Assembly: GCA_038229415.1 (NCBI GenBank)
Contig: JBBROM010000004.1
Span: 62,001-126,000, forward strand
DNA from: JANXUR01 sp038229415
GTDB lineage: Bacteria; Acidobacteriota; Terriglobia; Terriglobales; Acidobacteriaceae
DNA: 64,000 nt
Reading direction: 5' to 3'
Positions 50,820 through 60,514 of this stretch are shown in pieces. The translations under genes and the position numbers were made by a program. The notes under the pieces were generated by a model that saw nothing but the letters and a program-made list of their open reading frames with translations, had not been told where the DNA came from and ran no database searches. The first letter of the stretch is position 1. Every line of letters begins with the position of its first letter.

Positions 50820-52354
50820 GCCTGAACGACTCGATTTTGACGCTCGTAACTTTTCTGCCGCTCGCCGGAGCGGTGTTGCTGATGCTCTCCCCCCGGCGCG
50901 ACCGCGAGATCCGCTGGTTTGCGCTGGTGATTACGTTATTCACGTTTGTGCTGTCGCTGCATCTGCCCGCGCATTTTGACTCTTCGAAGGCCGGCTTCCA
51001 GTTCGAGACGAATCTGCCGTGGATCACATCGCCGAACATTCACTATCACATTGCGATTGACGGCATTTCGCTTTGGCTGGTGGTGCTGACGACGTTCCTA
51101 ACTCCACTGTGCGTGCTGCTTTCGTGGAAGAACATTCACGGCGAGGCGAAGGAGTTCTTCGTCCTGCTGCTGGCACTGGAAACGGCGATGATCGGCGTCT
51201 TCGTATCGCTGGACATGTTTCTGTTCTACGTGTTCTGGGAAAGCACGCTGATTCCGATGGCGTTGCTGATAGGCATCTACGGACATGACAGGCGCGTGTA
51301 TGCGGCGGTCAAATTCTTCTTGTACACGATGGTCGCGTCGGTGTTTATGCTGGCGGCGATTCTGTGGCTCTACGGCAAGACGGGCAGCTTCGACTACACT
51401 ACTGTGCAAGCAGCAATTCGAAGTGGGCAAGTAGAGGGGCTAGGCTACGTAGCGGTGTGGCTGTTCCTGGGATTCTTTATTGCGTTTGCCGTTAAAGTGC
51501 CACTGTTCCCATTCCACACATGGTTGCCCGATGCGCACGTGGAGGCGCCGACCGCAGGTTCAGTGCTGTTGGCAGGCGTGCTGCTGAAGATGGGCACCTA
51601 CGGCTTGCTGCGCTTCAATGTCGGATTTTTCCCCGAACAGTCCCGCATTCACGCGCCGTGGATTATGGCGCTGGCGGTCATCGGCATTATTTATGGCGCG
51701 CTGGTGGCACTGGTACAGCCGAATGTAAAGAAACTGATTGCCTATTCTTCTGTGAGTCATCTTGGGTTTGTGGTGTTGGGCATCTTCGCGCTGAACACTG
51801 CGGGCGCGGATGGCGCGGTATACCAGATGCTCAGTCACGGAGTTTCAACTGGCGCGTTGTTTGCCCTGGCGGGGATTCTTTACGACCGGCGGCACACGTA
51901 CGAGATCAAAGAGTTTGGCGGGCTGGCTGCGACGATGCCACGCTACGCCACGCTGTTTCTGTTCATTACGCTGGCGAGTGTGGGCTTGCCGCTGCTGAAT
52001 GGATTTGTGGGCGAGTTCCTGATTTTGAGCGGCGCGTTCAGCGCCAAGGCGATTTACGGAGTGCTGGCCGCGAGTGGTGTGATTCTGAGCGCGGGCTATT
52101 TGCTCTGGCTGTATCAGCGAGTGTTCTTCGGCAAGGTGACGCAGCCGGTGAATTTGACGCTACAGGATATTACTCCGCGGGAACAGGCAGTGATTTGGCC
52201 GCTGATGGCCGCAGCACTGGTGATGGGCGTCGCGCCTTCGCTGTTTCTGCAACAGATTGAGCCTTCGGTGCTGGGCACGCTGCAGGGCGTGGCCGCGACG
52301 GCCGCGCGCATGCTGCCCACCATCTCTTCACTTGGACCACTCGGGGGCCGGTAG
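50816..52354 (+). CDS. nuoM: NADH-quinone oxidoreductase subunit M
   Basis: A 512-residue antiporter-like membrane subunit. Landmarks are FFVLLLALETAMIGVFVSLDMFLFYVFWESTLIPM, FAVKVPLFPFHTWLPDAHVEAPTAGSVLLAGVLLKMGTYGLLRF and KKLIAYSSVSHLGFVVLGI. ATG 50816 overlaps the nuoL stop. Confidence 0.96.
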   Translation: MSLNDSILTLVTFLPLAGAVLLMLSPRRDREIRWFALVITLFTFVLSLHLPAHFDSSKAGFQFETNLPWITSPNIHYHIAIDGISLWLVVLTTFLTPLCVLLSWKNIHGEAKEFFVLLLALETAMIGVFVSLDMFLFYVFWESTLIPMALLIGIYGHDRRVYAAVKFFLYTMVASVFMLAAILWLYGKTGSFDYTTVQAAIRSGQVEGLGYVAVWLFLGFFIAFAVKVPLFPFHTWLPDAHVEAPTAGSVLLAGVLLKMGTYGLLRFNVGFFPEQSRIHAPWIMALAVIGIIYGALVALVQPNVKKLIAYSSVSHLGFVVLGIFALNTAGADGAVYQMLSHGVSTGALFALAGILYDRRHTYEIKEFGGLAATMPRYATLFLFITLASVGLPLLNGFVGEFLILSGAFSAKAIYGVLAASGVILSAGYLLWLYQRVFFGKVTQPVNLTLQDITPREQAVIWPLMAAALVMGVAPSLFLQQIEPSVLGTLQGVAATAARMLPTISSLGPLGGR

Positions 52355-52366
52355 GACTTTATACAC

Positions 52367-53836
52367 ATGACGCCAAACGAGATCAGCTACTCGCACATTC
52401 TGCCCGAAGTAGTACTTAGCGTCTTCGGCATGCTCATCATGCTGGCGGAGCCGCTGCTGGGTGAGCGGGCCAGCCGCAAGCCGCTGGGCTACCTGGCATT
52501 TGCCGGAACTCTGGCGGCAATCGCGGCCACGTTTGTTCAGGGGCAGAACCCTGGTTTTGCCTTCTGGCACATGGTGCATGTGGATTCGTTCAGCACCTTC
52601 TTTCACCTGCTGGTGCTAGGCATCACGGCGCTGGTGATTCTGATTTCGTTCGACTACGTGGAGGAAGAGACGGTCCACGCCGGGGAATACTACGGACTGG
52701 TTCTGCTGGGTGCAGTGGGCATGTGCCTGATGTCGTCGGCAGTCGAGCTGGTGTTGATTTTTGTGGCGTTGGAAATTTCTTCCATCGCGAGTTACGTGCT
52801 GACGGGCATTCGCCGCAAGAGCGCAGCGGGAGCGGAGGCCGCACTCAAGTACTTCCTGCTCGGCTCGTTTGCTACGGCGTTCTTTTTATTTGGCGTGGCC
52901 ATGATGTACGGGGCTACCGGCTCGACGAATATTCCGGAGATTGCGGTTGCGCTGGGCAAGGGGAATATTCCGGGGCTGGTGTATGTCGGCATGGCGCTGA
53001 TGTTCGTGGGTCTTGGCTTCAAGATTGCGTCGGCTCCATTCCATGTGTGGACTCCTGATGTGTACGAAGGAGCACCCGCACCGATTGTGGGTTTCATGTC
53101 CACGGCTCCGAAGGCTGCGGTGTTTGCGGTGATGCTGCGCATCATTCTGCAGACGGGCGCTCCGGGCTGGCTCTACCTGATCTGGGGTTCGGCTGTGCTC
53201 TCCATGACGCTGGGCAATTTGGGCGCGCTGGTGCAGAACAACGTCAAGCGGATGCTGGCATACTCGTCCATCGCGCAGGCAGGCTACATTCTGGTGGCGT
53301 TTGCCGCCGCTCCGCAGGAAGGCACTTCCGCCGTCATGTTCTACACACTGTGCTATGCGGCGATGAACGTTGGCGCGTTCGCGGTGATCACGTTCTTCTC
53401 CGGCAAGGACGAGCGGCTGGTGCATCTGGATGACTTCTCCGGCTTGGGTACGACCAGTCCCCTGCTCGCCTTTACGCTGACGATCTTTCTGCTGTCGCTG
53501 ATTGGCATTCCGCTGACCGGCGGATTTCTGGCAAAGTTCTATGTCTTTCAAGTTGCACTAAAAGCGAATATGGTTTGGCTGACCATCATCGGCGTAGTGA
53601 ACAGCGCGGTAGCGGCATACTACTATCTGCGGCTGGTGGTGGTGATGTATATGCGACCGGCTCCGGAAGGCGCGGTTCGAGTCTCGGCTCCCTTGCCGAT
53701 GCGGCTGGCTTTGCTGGCAGCTGCGGCAGCAACGCTTTACCTTGGCATCCTGCCCTCTGGCGTATTGAATTACACGGAAGAAGCTGCTGCCCAGATGCTG
53801 GCGGCTCCGGCGACCAAGGTGGTTGCTGAGCAGTAG
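52367..53836 (+). CDS. nuoN: NADH-quinone oxidoreductase subunit N
   Basis: The 489-residue antiporter-like membrane subunit closes the operon. Landmarks are VELVLIFVALEISSIASYVLTGIRRKSAAGAEAALKYFLLGSFATAFFLFG, APFHVWTPDVYEGAPAPIVGFMSTAPKAAVFAVMLR and VKRMLAYSSIAQAGYILVAF. It is followed by a short gap with no clear terminator. Confidence 0.96.
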   Translation: MTPNEISYSHILPEVVLSVFGMLIMLAEPLLGERASRKPLGYLAFAGTLAAIAATFVQGQNPGFAFWHMVHVDSFSTFFHLLVLGITALVILISFDYVEEETVHAGEYYGLVLLGAVGMCLMSSAVELVLIFVALEISSIASYVLTGIRRKSAAGAEAALKYFLLGSFATAFFLFGVAMMYGATGSTNIPEIAVALGKGNIPGLVYVGMALMFVGLGFKIASAPFHVWTPDVYEGAPAPIVGFMSTAPKAAVFAVMLRIILQTGAPGWLYLIWGSAVLSMTLGNLGALVQNNVKRMLAYSSIAQAGYILVAFAAAPQEGTSAVMFYTLCYAAMNVGAFAVITFFSGKDERLVHLDDFSGLGTTSPLLAFTLTIFLLSLIGIPLTGGFLAKFYVFQVALKANMVWLTIIGVVNSAVAAYYYLRLVVVMYMRPAPEGAVRVSAPLPMRLALLAAAAATLYLGILPSGVLNYTEEAAAQMLAAPATKVVAEQ

Positions 53837-53884
53837 CCCGTACTTATTCGGCCGCAGAAAAGCTTCGTAGACTCCTTTAGTTTT

Positions 53885-54595
53885 TCAGTCAATGGCGACG
53901 GCAACATCGCGGCTGGTGAAGATCCATGCGGCCAGACCACAAATCAAAGCCGCTTGCGCCAGAGAGATTCCCACCAACACCCAATCGGCTTTCCAATTCC
54001 CAACGAACATCGCTTGCAGAATTACGTCCATGAGCGTATGGACGGGGAGCACGTTCTGCCATCCGGCTCCGGCAAAACGCATGGTGCCAGCGGGCAGGGT
54101 TAGCGACAATGCGGTCGCAATCGTCGCAAGAAAGGGGTTGAGAAATGTCGAGTACAACACCGATACGCTCGCGGAGAGCAGACATGCCGACAGCAGGCAC
54201 ACCATCAAATACCAGAGATGAGCACGGCTGAATCCGATGTCACCGAGCAACCAGGTTCCCGTCACACCCAAAGTAAAGCAGTAAAGCCCGGCAGCCAAGG
54301 CTACGCCCGCCAGCAAACCCAGCACATACTGGCTGCGCGAAATGGACTTGGCCAACACCGCTAAAATGCGTCGCGAACGGCGTTCGGTATTGATCGCCGA
54401 CCCGCCAAAGAAAACGCTGAAGGCGATGCCGTAGATGGAAAGTTCCTTGAAAAGGAAGAGTGCATCTTCTTGATGTTTCTGCAGGTCAACTGTCAGGCCC
54501 ATCAGAGCGAGTGCCAGCACGCCGAGAATGAGCAGCAGAATAGGCCAGCGTTGCTCGCGCGCAAAATTGCTTGCAATCAGTAAGACGCCCCTCAA
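53885..54595 (-). CDS. ABC-2-type transporter permease
   Basis: A 236-residue protein with about six membrane helices (WPILLLILGVLALALMGLTV, LSIYGIAFSVFFGGSAI, VLGLLAGVALAAGLYCF, and others). The loop after the second helix carries the ABC-2 feature INTERRSRRILAVLAKSISRSQYVLGLL. Its start overlaps the stop of the ATPase gene, so the two form one exporter. Cargo is unknown. Confidence 0.85.
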   Translation of the reverse strand: MRGVLLIASNFAREQRWPILLLILGVLALALMGLTVDLQKHQEDALFLFKELSIYGIAFSVFFGGSAINTERRSRRILAVLAKSISRSQYVLGLLAGVALAAGLYCFTLGVTGTWLLGDIGFSRAHLWYLMVCLLSACLLSASVSVLYSTFLNPFLATIATALSLTLPAGTMRFAGAGWQNVLPVHTLMDVILQAMFVGNWKADWVLVGISLAQAALICGLAAWIFTSRDVAVAID

Positions 54596-55512
54596 TTCCG
54601 CCCTCCATCACTGACCGCATCCGCTTCGCGGGTTACTTCTAAAAACAGCTCTTCCAGCGTTCGTTGCACTGGATTGACACTGAGCACTTCCCCACCAGCA
54701 CTCCAAATCTGCTGCACAGCTGGCTGTAAATACTTGCGCTGCGCCAGCAATTCCACATGGCCACCAACGCTCATGGAACCAGGGACAGCCTCCGGCAGAA
54801 TTCCCCGGAACACAATACGCATCTGTTCTGACCCGTGAAGCAGGTCAGTGGTGCGGCCCAGACGCATCAAGTTTCCCTTGACCACAATGGCAATGCGGTC
54901 GCACACCAGTTCGACTTCTGATAGCAGGTGGGAGCTCAGGAAAACCGTCTTGCCCTGACTCCGCAACTTGAGCAATAGCTCACGCACCACCACGCGTGCG
55001 ATTGGATCAAGGGCTGATGTCGGCTCGTCTAGGACCAGTAAGTCGGGATCGTTGACGATGGCTTGCGCCAATCCAACGCGCTGGGCCATGCCGCGTGAAA
55101 ACTTGCCCACATTGCGCTTAGCTTCACCTGAGAGCTGCACGACATCCAACGCGGCGGCGGCTTGTCGGCGTAAGTCCGCGCCACGCAAGCCGTTCAGTGC
55201 ACCGTAAAACTGCACCAAACTTGCCGCTGGACGATGGTAGAGCGCCACATTTTCGGCAAGAAAGCCCACCCGCCGACGGGTAGTGGCGTCGCCAAAAGGT
55301 TTGCCCAGCAAACTGCCATGGCCGCTGCTGGGACGCATGAATCCCATCGCGAGATGGATTGCCGTTGTCTTGCCAGCGCCGTTGGGACCGAGAAAGCCGA
55401 ATATCTCGCCGGGCTCCACCGTTAGGGAAAAATCGCGCAGTGCGGTAACCGGTCGACCCATCCAAGGCCGATACACTTTGCTAATCTGCTCGAATTGCAA
55501 GACGGGTGTCAT
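54592..55512 (-). CDS. ABC transporter ATP-binding protein (exporter type)
   Basis: The ATPase (306 residues from ATG 55512) has Walker A GFLGPNGAGKTTAIHLAMGF, the signature KFSRGMAQRVGLAQAIVNDP and Walker B LLVLDEPTSALDP with the H-loop in VFLSSHLLSEVELVCDR. The C-terminus has the YhaQ-like beta domain of ABC-2 ATPases. A longer frame exists upstream but lacks similarity. It is coupled to the permease. Confidence 0.93.
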   Translation of the reverse strand: MTPVLQFEQISKVYRPWMGRPVTALRDFSLTVEPGEIFGFLGPNGAGKTTAIHLAMGFMRPSSGHGSLLGKPFGDATTRRRVGFLAENVALYHRPAASLVQFYGALNGLRGADLRRQAAAALDVVQLSGEAKRNVGKFSRGMAQRVGLAQAIVNDPDLLVLDEPTSALDPIARVVVRELLLKLRSQGKTVFLSSHLLSEVELVCDRIAIVVKGNLMRLGRTTDLLHGSEQMRIVFRGILPEAVPGSMSVGGHVELLAQRKYLQPAVQQIWSAGGEVLSVNPVQRTLEELFLEVTREADAVSDGGRN

Positions 55513-55555
55513 CAGGCGATGGTTTGATTGTATCGGCACACTGCCCCGAAAATCA

Positions 55556-56791
55556 TTAGACACTCGATACAGTTTCAGACGAAACTTGCCCGGAGGGACG
55601 TGGAATCCTGCAGAGCAGCAACACTAGCAGCACAATCTGCGCCAGTCCAGGGAGCAGGAGCGCTTGGGACGAACTACCGGTCTTATCCATCAGCATTCCA
55701 ACCGACGCCAACATAAGAGACGCGCCAACGTTGGTCATGGCGAAGAGGGTGGGGCCAATTCTTTCCGTACGCGGGCCAGCCACCTCCGCGAAGATAGCCA
55801 GCAGGGTTGGGAACACAGTCGCCAGACCGGCGCCAAGCATAACGAGTGAAAGCGCAATCGCCCAGGGATGGCGGAAGGAGACGAGCATGGCCGAGCCTAT
55901 TACAGCCAGTGCCAGTCCCGCTTCCGCAGCGCGGCGTGCAGGCACCAAGCGGAACAGCCAGGGTGCAATGCCTCTTATCGCGACCAAGCTGCCGTAGAAG
56001 ATGCCGGGCATGATCGTACTCAGAGCAGCGGACATACCGATCTCGCGGGCATGGGTCGCGGCCCAGCCGCCAATCGTATTTTCAGTAGACACGTAAAGTA
56101 CTAATACGATGGCAAAGATGACGATTTGGGGCCAGTATCCGGCTGGCGCGGGGACTGGGCTGGAAGCTTCTTGTTGGCCGGATGCAAGGTTGTGGTCATG
56201 GGGGGAAGCAAGCCTTGCCCTACTCGGTTGCAAGGCGACACGGCTTGCCAGCAGAAGCAGGATGCAGGCAAAGCCTGCGGAGAGCCATCGCCAGTCGCCA
56301 TACGATGCCCACACTGCCAGTAAAGGAGAGGTTGCCACCGCTCCCAATCCCCAAACGAAGTTGAGGAAGCTTAGGGCCCCAGCGCGCTGGCTGAGCGGTG
56401 CGCGAGCTACCAGCAGGTTTCCGGCGGGCACGGCCAGTCCGTTGCCGACGCCGTAGAGTGCGACCGATGCCATGCCAGCTAGAGCGGAGCCGTGCCCCAG
56501 GGCGAGAACTCCTACAGCCATACATAGCGTGCCAAGCGCCATGGTTCTGCGGAGACCTGCGCGTGGAATGAGTGCCACCCCGACAAGATTGCCACCCAAC
56601 GCCCCTAGAAACTGGCAGGTAAAGAAGGTGCCAATCTGAGTGTGAGAGAGCGACCACTGCACCATCAAAGTGGGAACGAGCGGGCCCAACAGCGTTGTAA
56701 CTACACCACACAATACAAAGACAAGATGCACGTTCCAATCGAACCTAGCTGGTTTCGATGCAAACGGCGCGGGCTGGGGCTTGGTGGTCAT
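55556..56791 (-). CDS. Major facilitator superfamily transporter
   Basis: A 411-residue, 12-helix secondary transporter. The loop between helices 2 and 3 is PRAGLRRTMALGTLC and the middle loop is basic and Pro-rich. Some traits, such as GGWAATHAREIGMSAALSTIMPGIFYGSLVAIRGIAPWL, suit the FucP/sugar-type MFS branch. Substrate unknown. It starts 31 bases after the metalloprotease stop and probably belongs to the same transcript. Confidence 0.88.
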   Translation of the reverse strand: MTTKPQPAPFASKPARFDWNVHLVFVLCGVVTTLLGPLVPTLMVQWSLSHTQIGTFFTCQFLGALGGNLVGVALIPRAGLRRTMALGTLCMAVGVLALGHGSALAGMASVALYGVGNGLAVPAGNLLVARAPLSQRAGALSFLNFVWGLGAVATSPLLAVWASYGDWRWLSAGFACILLLLASRVALQPSRARLASPHDHNLASGQQEASSPVPAPAGYWPQIVIFAIVLVLYVSTENTIGGWAATHAREIGMSAALSTIMPGIFYGSLVAIRGIAPWLFRLVPARRAAEAGLALAVIGSAMLVSFRHPWAIALSLVMLGAGLATVFPTLLAIFAEVAGPRTERIGPTLFAMTNVGASLMLASVGMLMDKTGSSSQALLLPGLAQIVLLVLLLCRIPRPSGQVSSETVSSV

Positions 56792-56822
56792 ATGAATAGC
56801 TAATTACTGTGAGCTCGTAACA

Positions 56823-57551
56823 TTACTTGCCTGATGTGGACTGTGCGCTCTTAATCTCTTCAAGACTCAGCGGCACCTTTTTGCGCCATTTGGCGAGCAG
56901 TTGGGGATCGCGCATTGCCGGTTCCAACGCATCAATTTCCTCTGGGGTGAAGTAGGTTCGCCGCTTACGTTCCACCTTGGCAGCGGGGATGTTGGCGTAG
57001 ATCCAACGCCGATAGCTTTTCAGGCCCTCACCCCAGCCCCGATGAATGGCTTCGAGGTCGGTTTTGCGCTCGAATTGAACGGTGTAGCTGGTGGAGAGGA
57101 GCCGGATCAAGCCAAGTAAATGCAGGCGGTTGCCATGGCTCATGTCGCGCACATGGACGAGCTCGTGGGCGAGGATTGCGCAGACACCGTCGAGTGGCGC
57201 GTGGCGGTCGAACAGTAGTGGATTGACTTCGACATAGTAACGCATGGGAACAGGTAGAAAGAATCGCCAGATGCTGAAACGGGTGCGGAAGTAGTCGTAG
57301 TCACTGTGGAAGGTACGAACCCGCCAGCCGTGGCCGACGATCTCCGGATACGACTTGGAGACGACCTCGTCCGCGCGATACTTAACCCACTCTACAGAGG
57401 AAGGACTCGCCGGGAGTTCACTAAGTGCCGCAGCAGGGATGGTCGTTCCGCTGCAATTGCCTTCCGGCACAAGATTTGCCTGTGCCTGTATTGGCGAAGC
57501 AGCGATCGCGAGGAAGACCAGCGTCGCAAGCGACAAAGGGATCCGCCTCAT
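56823..57551 (-). CDS. Secreted HExxH metalloprotease-like protein
   Basis: The 242-residue protein has a signal peptide (MRRIPLSLATLVFLAIAASPIQA) and a zinc-protease motif in CAILAHELVHVRDMSHGNRLHLLGL, reading HELVH. A later Glu or His would complete the site; DLEAIHRGWGEG is a candidate. The rest has no named domain I recognise. Its start overlaps the stop of the fusion protein gene (ATGA), so the two are translationally coupled. Confidence 0.8.
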   Translation of the reverse strand: MRRIPLSLATLVFLAIAASPIQAQANLVPEGNCSGTTIPAAALSELPASPSSVEWVKYRADEVVSKSYPEIVGHGWRVRTFHSDYDYFRTRFSIWRFFLPVPMRYYVEVNPLLFDRHAPLDGVCAILAHELVHVRDMSHGNRLHLLGLIRLLSTSYTVQFERKTDLEAIHRGWGEGLKSYRRWIYANIPAAKVERKRRTYFTPEEIDALEPAMRDPQLLAKWRKKVPLSLEEIKSAQSTSGK

Positions 57552-60418
57552 TCGGGATAACCTTTCGCCAGTTTGCGGTAGTAGGGAATGAGTCGTAGGA
57601 GTTCGATTTGGGGCGTGGGCTTCGTCCCGCGTGCGCGATTTTGGTCACCGATCTCGAAGGCGATGCGCCACTGCTGGAAGAGTGTGGCATAAGCCTGCCA
57701 GATGGTGAGTTTGGGGTCGTAGATGTGGGTGGCTTCGGAGGTGACGCCATTCAGTTCCACGATGCGGAAGTTTCGCCCGGCTTTCAAGTCTTCTCGCGAC
57801 GGAACGCGCACGTCGAAACGACCGAAGTAGAAGCCGTCGAAATGTTTGGCGATGGAATCAATCGAGTCGAGGAGTGGCTCCGAAATTAGATCGCCGCCGT
57901 CGAGGAAGATGGCTCCTTTGCAGTGAGTGCCCAGCTCGACGAGTTGCACAGCTTCTCCTGCAGCAGGAATCGATTCGGCACGGGCAGCGTTCTTGCTGAG
58001 ATAGAAGTCACCCATGCAAACTGCGCGATCATCCTCAAGAATCAGGCGTTCAAGTGTGTGTTTGCCGTCGCCCACCAGCACAGGCATGTTCTTTTCAGTG
58101 ATGGAAAAGATGTGGCCGCGGTTCTCATTGGGATAACGATAGTAGAAGACGCCGAACTCGATTCCGGGCAGGTACTCTTGCAGAATCGCAGCGAAATCTG
58201 GGTGCGAGAGGTAAGTGCGCAGCTCGTCGCTCGAGCGGATGACAGCGACGCCGGAGCCGCGCTGGCCTGCGTCTGGCTTCAGGACAACGGGATATGCGAG
58301 ATTGTGATCGCGCAAGAAGGCCTCAGCCACGCTGATGCGCGATTCTGCCTGACCCGCAGGAATCAAGGTGTAGAGCGGCATCCACGGCTTAGCATTGAGC
58401 AATGCGCCGAGGATTTTGTGTTTCTCTTCCCCGAGAAATCCGCCTTCGGGCATCGCCGGGTTAGAAGCTGTAAATAGAGTGAAGCTGCGATAGCGTAATC
58501 CGAGATACAGCACGTATAAAACGACGGGCGGATAGAAAACGTACGGCGACCAGAACTCCCAGCGAAATTTGCGCTTCCACCAGCCGACGAGGGAGCGGCG
58601 TCCGCGATAGGTCAACAACTTCTCGACGAGGCGAGCAATAACATAGATCGCTGCGCCACCGACTAATAATTTAATCGAAAGCGGCTGGCGGGAGAGAAAG
58701 TCGCTATGCACAAACGGAATGCCGATGCCAGCAGAGATGCCGACTAGAAGCGGAGTCCATACTGCGGCTGCGAGCACAAAGTAACCGAGAAACTTGCGTA
58801 CCGGCGTGCACAGCATTCCGGCCATAAAGTAAGTGGGCAGACGCGCGCCGGGAGTGAACCGCGAGATGAACACCATGGCTGCGCCGTTGCGCGAGATCCA
58901 CTGGCCTGCACTTTCCAAACGCTGTTCGCTTAATATCCAGCTCATGGGCGGCAGGCGCAGCGCAGCGCGGCCAAACAGTCTACCCACTACGTAGAGCAGA
59001 AGGTCGCCGAGGAATATGCCGACGAAGCAGGCGAGAATCGCGGGCCAAAGCGCGAGCCTGCCTTCCGCCACCAGAACTCCGGCGCTGATGCAGGCCAAGT
59101 CTTCGCTAAGGAAGGTGGCGAGAGCCAGAAAAAGAAGTGTGACTGCACTGGTGATGAATCCGGGCTTGGGCCAGTGCTCGGTGTCCATCGGCAATGCGGC
59201 GCGAACGATGCGCTCAGCGGGTGCTGTAGCGCGGGTAACTGAGGTACCCGTTTCTACCTTGGCGATGAACGGCTCGAGCGCGGCTAACAAAGCGCGCGGC
59301 TCTTGGAAAGTCATAAAGTGGGTGGCTTCAAAGGGACGGTCGTCGTAGTCCGACTTGGGCTTGCTGTAGAAGACGTGCAACTCACTCTGCGGCACCAGAC
59401 GCCCGGCTTCCAGTGCTGCTTCCACTGGAACCAGCGGGTCGTCCTTACCTTGCAGAATGAGCATCGGCCCTTGATAGTTTTGCAGAATCGCGCGCAGTGG
59501 ACGCTGATCGGAGTCGTAGAAGTTGCGGGCGTAGGGAATGCCCATGTCCGAGTGGTTGAGGCTGCCGAAGCGCGGGACGAAGGTGCGAATGCCCCATAGC
59601 AGGCCGAGTTGCGCGCCGTGGATGCCGTGATTGATATGGTAGTCGCCCAGCATCTCCATTTCTTGCACGGTAATCGCACTTTGTAGGGTGACGGAGGCGA
59701 CGCGATCAGGCGCGAGGCGAGCCATCTCCAGCACGACGCCGCCGCCCAGACTGAATCCGACAACATGGACGCGCTGGATGCCGAGCTTATCCATCATCTC
59801 CAGTATGTAGTGCGCGTGGGCGAGGAAGGAGTAGTCGGGCAGATCTTTAGTGGAATCAGCGAAGCCGGGCAGGTCGGGTGCGATGAGGCGATGTTCGCCA
59901 GGGATGCAGGTGAACGGCACGTCGCTCTGTTCGCCGGGGCCGGTCGGCGGCTTTGACGAATCCGCAACTGGATCGTGGTTGAGCCGCTGCATGTAGAGGT
60001 CGAAGACGTCGCTCTCGCCGGGGCTGCCGTGGATCAAAAAGATGGGCAACTTGGTGGGATCGCTATTTGCTGCTGGGACATCGCGGTAGGCAATCGTGAC
60101 ATCGCCGGGGACAACGCGCTCGTGGGAAATCGCGGGTACGATGACCGTGTGTTTGCCGACGGTAACCGGAGGAGGCGGGGCCTGATCCATCTGCCAGCGT
60201 TGAAAGTACGACGCGGACAGAGCTATGAGGTAAGCGACGAGCAATATCCGGCACGTCCAGCGCAGAATGCTTTGCCACCGCGAACGCCGAGGCGTTTGCG
60301 AGGCTGTTTCCGTCACAACGGGCGAAGTGGACAAGCGGGGCTCCCGTGGACAGTTTACAGGAGGATGGCAGAGTGAAGTGACGCGCACTTCGTTCTGGAA
60401 ATTACAAGGAATATCCAT
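57548..60418 (-). CDS. Three-domain fusion: alpha/beta hydrolase, DedA (VTT) membrane domain, ATP-grasp
   Basis: The 956-residue protein joins three modules. A membrane helix (58-72) precedes an alpha/beta-hydrolase domain (about 80-390) with the oxyanion motif HGSPG (130-134), nucleophile S223 in GFSLGG, acid D326/D327 and H367. A DedA/SNARE-associated (VTT) membrane domain follows (about 425-600) with FLSEDLACISAG and SRFTPGARLPTYFMAG. An ATP-grasp-like domain ends it (about 700-935) with VVLKPDAGQRGSGVAVI and FGRFDVRV, and the metal-site residues in IVELNGV. I do not know this architecture. It is the first gene of a five-gene run. ATG 60418 is my choice of start; a longer frame covers the tRNA. 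Confidence 0.85.
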   Translation of the reverse strand: MDIPCNFQNEVRVTSLCHPPVNCPREPRLSTSPVVTETASQTPRRSRWQSILRWTCRILLVAYLIALSASYFQRWQMDQAPPPPVTVGKHTVIVPAISHERVVPGDVTIAYRDVPAANSDPTKLPIFLIHGSPGESDVFDLYMQRLNHDPVADSSKPPTGPGEQSDVPFTCIPGEHRLIAPDLPGFADSTKDLPDYSFLAHAHYILEMMDKLGIQRVHVVGFSLGGGVVLEMARLAPDRVASVTLQSAITVQEMEMLGDYHINHGIHGAQLGLLWGIRTFVPRFGSLNHSDMGIPYARNFYDSDQRPLRAILQNYQGPMLILQGKDDPLVPVEAALEAGRLVPQSELHVFYSKPKSDYDDRPFEATHFMTFQEPRALLAALEPFIAKVETGTSVTRATAPAERIVRAALPMDTEHWPKPGFITSAVTLLFLALATFLSEDLACISAGVLVAEGRLALWPAILACFVGIFLGDLLLYVVGRLFGRAALRLPPMSWILSEQRLESAGQWISRNGAAMVFISRFTPGARLPTYFMAGMLCTPVRKFLGYFVLAAAVWTPLLVGISAGIGIPFVHSDFLSRQPLSIKLLVGGAAIYVIARLVEKLLTYRGRRSLVGWWKRKFRWEFWSPYVFYPPVVLYVLYLGLRYRSFTLFTASNPAMPEGGFLGEEKHKILGALLNAKPWMPLYTLIPAGQAESRISVAEAFLRDHNLAYPVVLKPDAGQRGSGVAVIRSSDELRTYLSHPDFAAILQEYLPGIEFGVFYYRYPNENRGHIFSITEKNMPVLVGDGKHTLERLILEDDRAVCMGDFYLSKNAARAESIPAAGEAVQLVELGTHCKGAIFLDGGDLISEPLLDSIDSIAKHFDGFYFGRFDVRVPSREDLKAGRNFRIVELNGVTSEATHIYDPKLTIWQAYATLFQQWRIAFEIGDQNRARGTKPTPQIELLRLIPYYRKLAKGYPE

Positions 60419-60437
60419 TTCCTCGGGCTTAAGGAAA

Positions 60438-60514
60438 TGGCGGGGACGACGGGGCTCGAACCCGCGACCTCCGCCGTGACAGGGCGGCGCTCTAACCAAC
60501 TGAGCTACGTCCCC
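60438..60514 (-). tRNA. tRNA-Asp (GTC anticodon)
   Basis: The minus strand forms a 77-base cloverleaf: acceptor GGGGACG/CGTCCCC, D-arm GCTCAGTTGGTTAGAGC, anticodon loop CTGTCAC (anticodon GTC), and T-arm with GGTTCGAGCC. G73 and CCA are encoded; G73 is an Asp identity base. Confidence 0.95.

Noticed and set aside
57548..60499. 983-codon version of the fusion protein
   Set aside because: The extra 27 codons lie in tRNA-Asp, so translation must start later.
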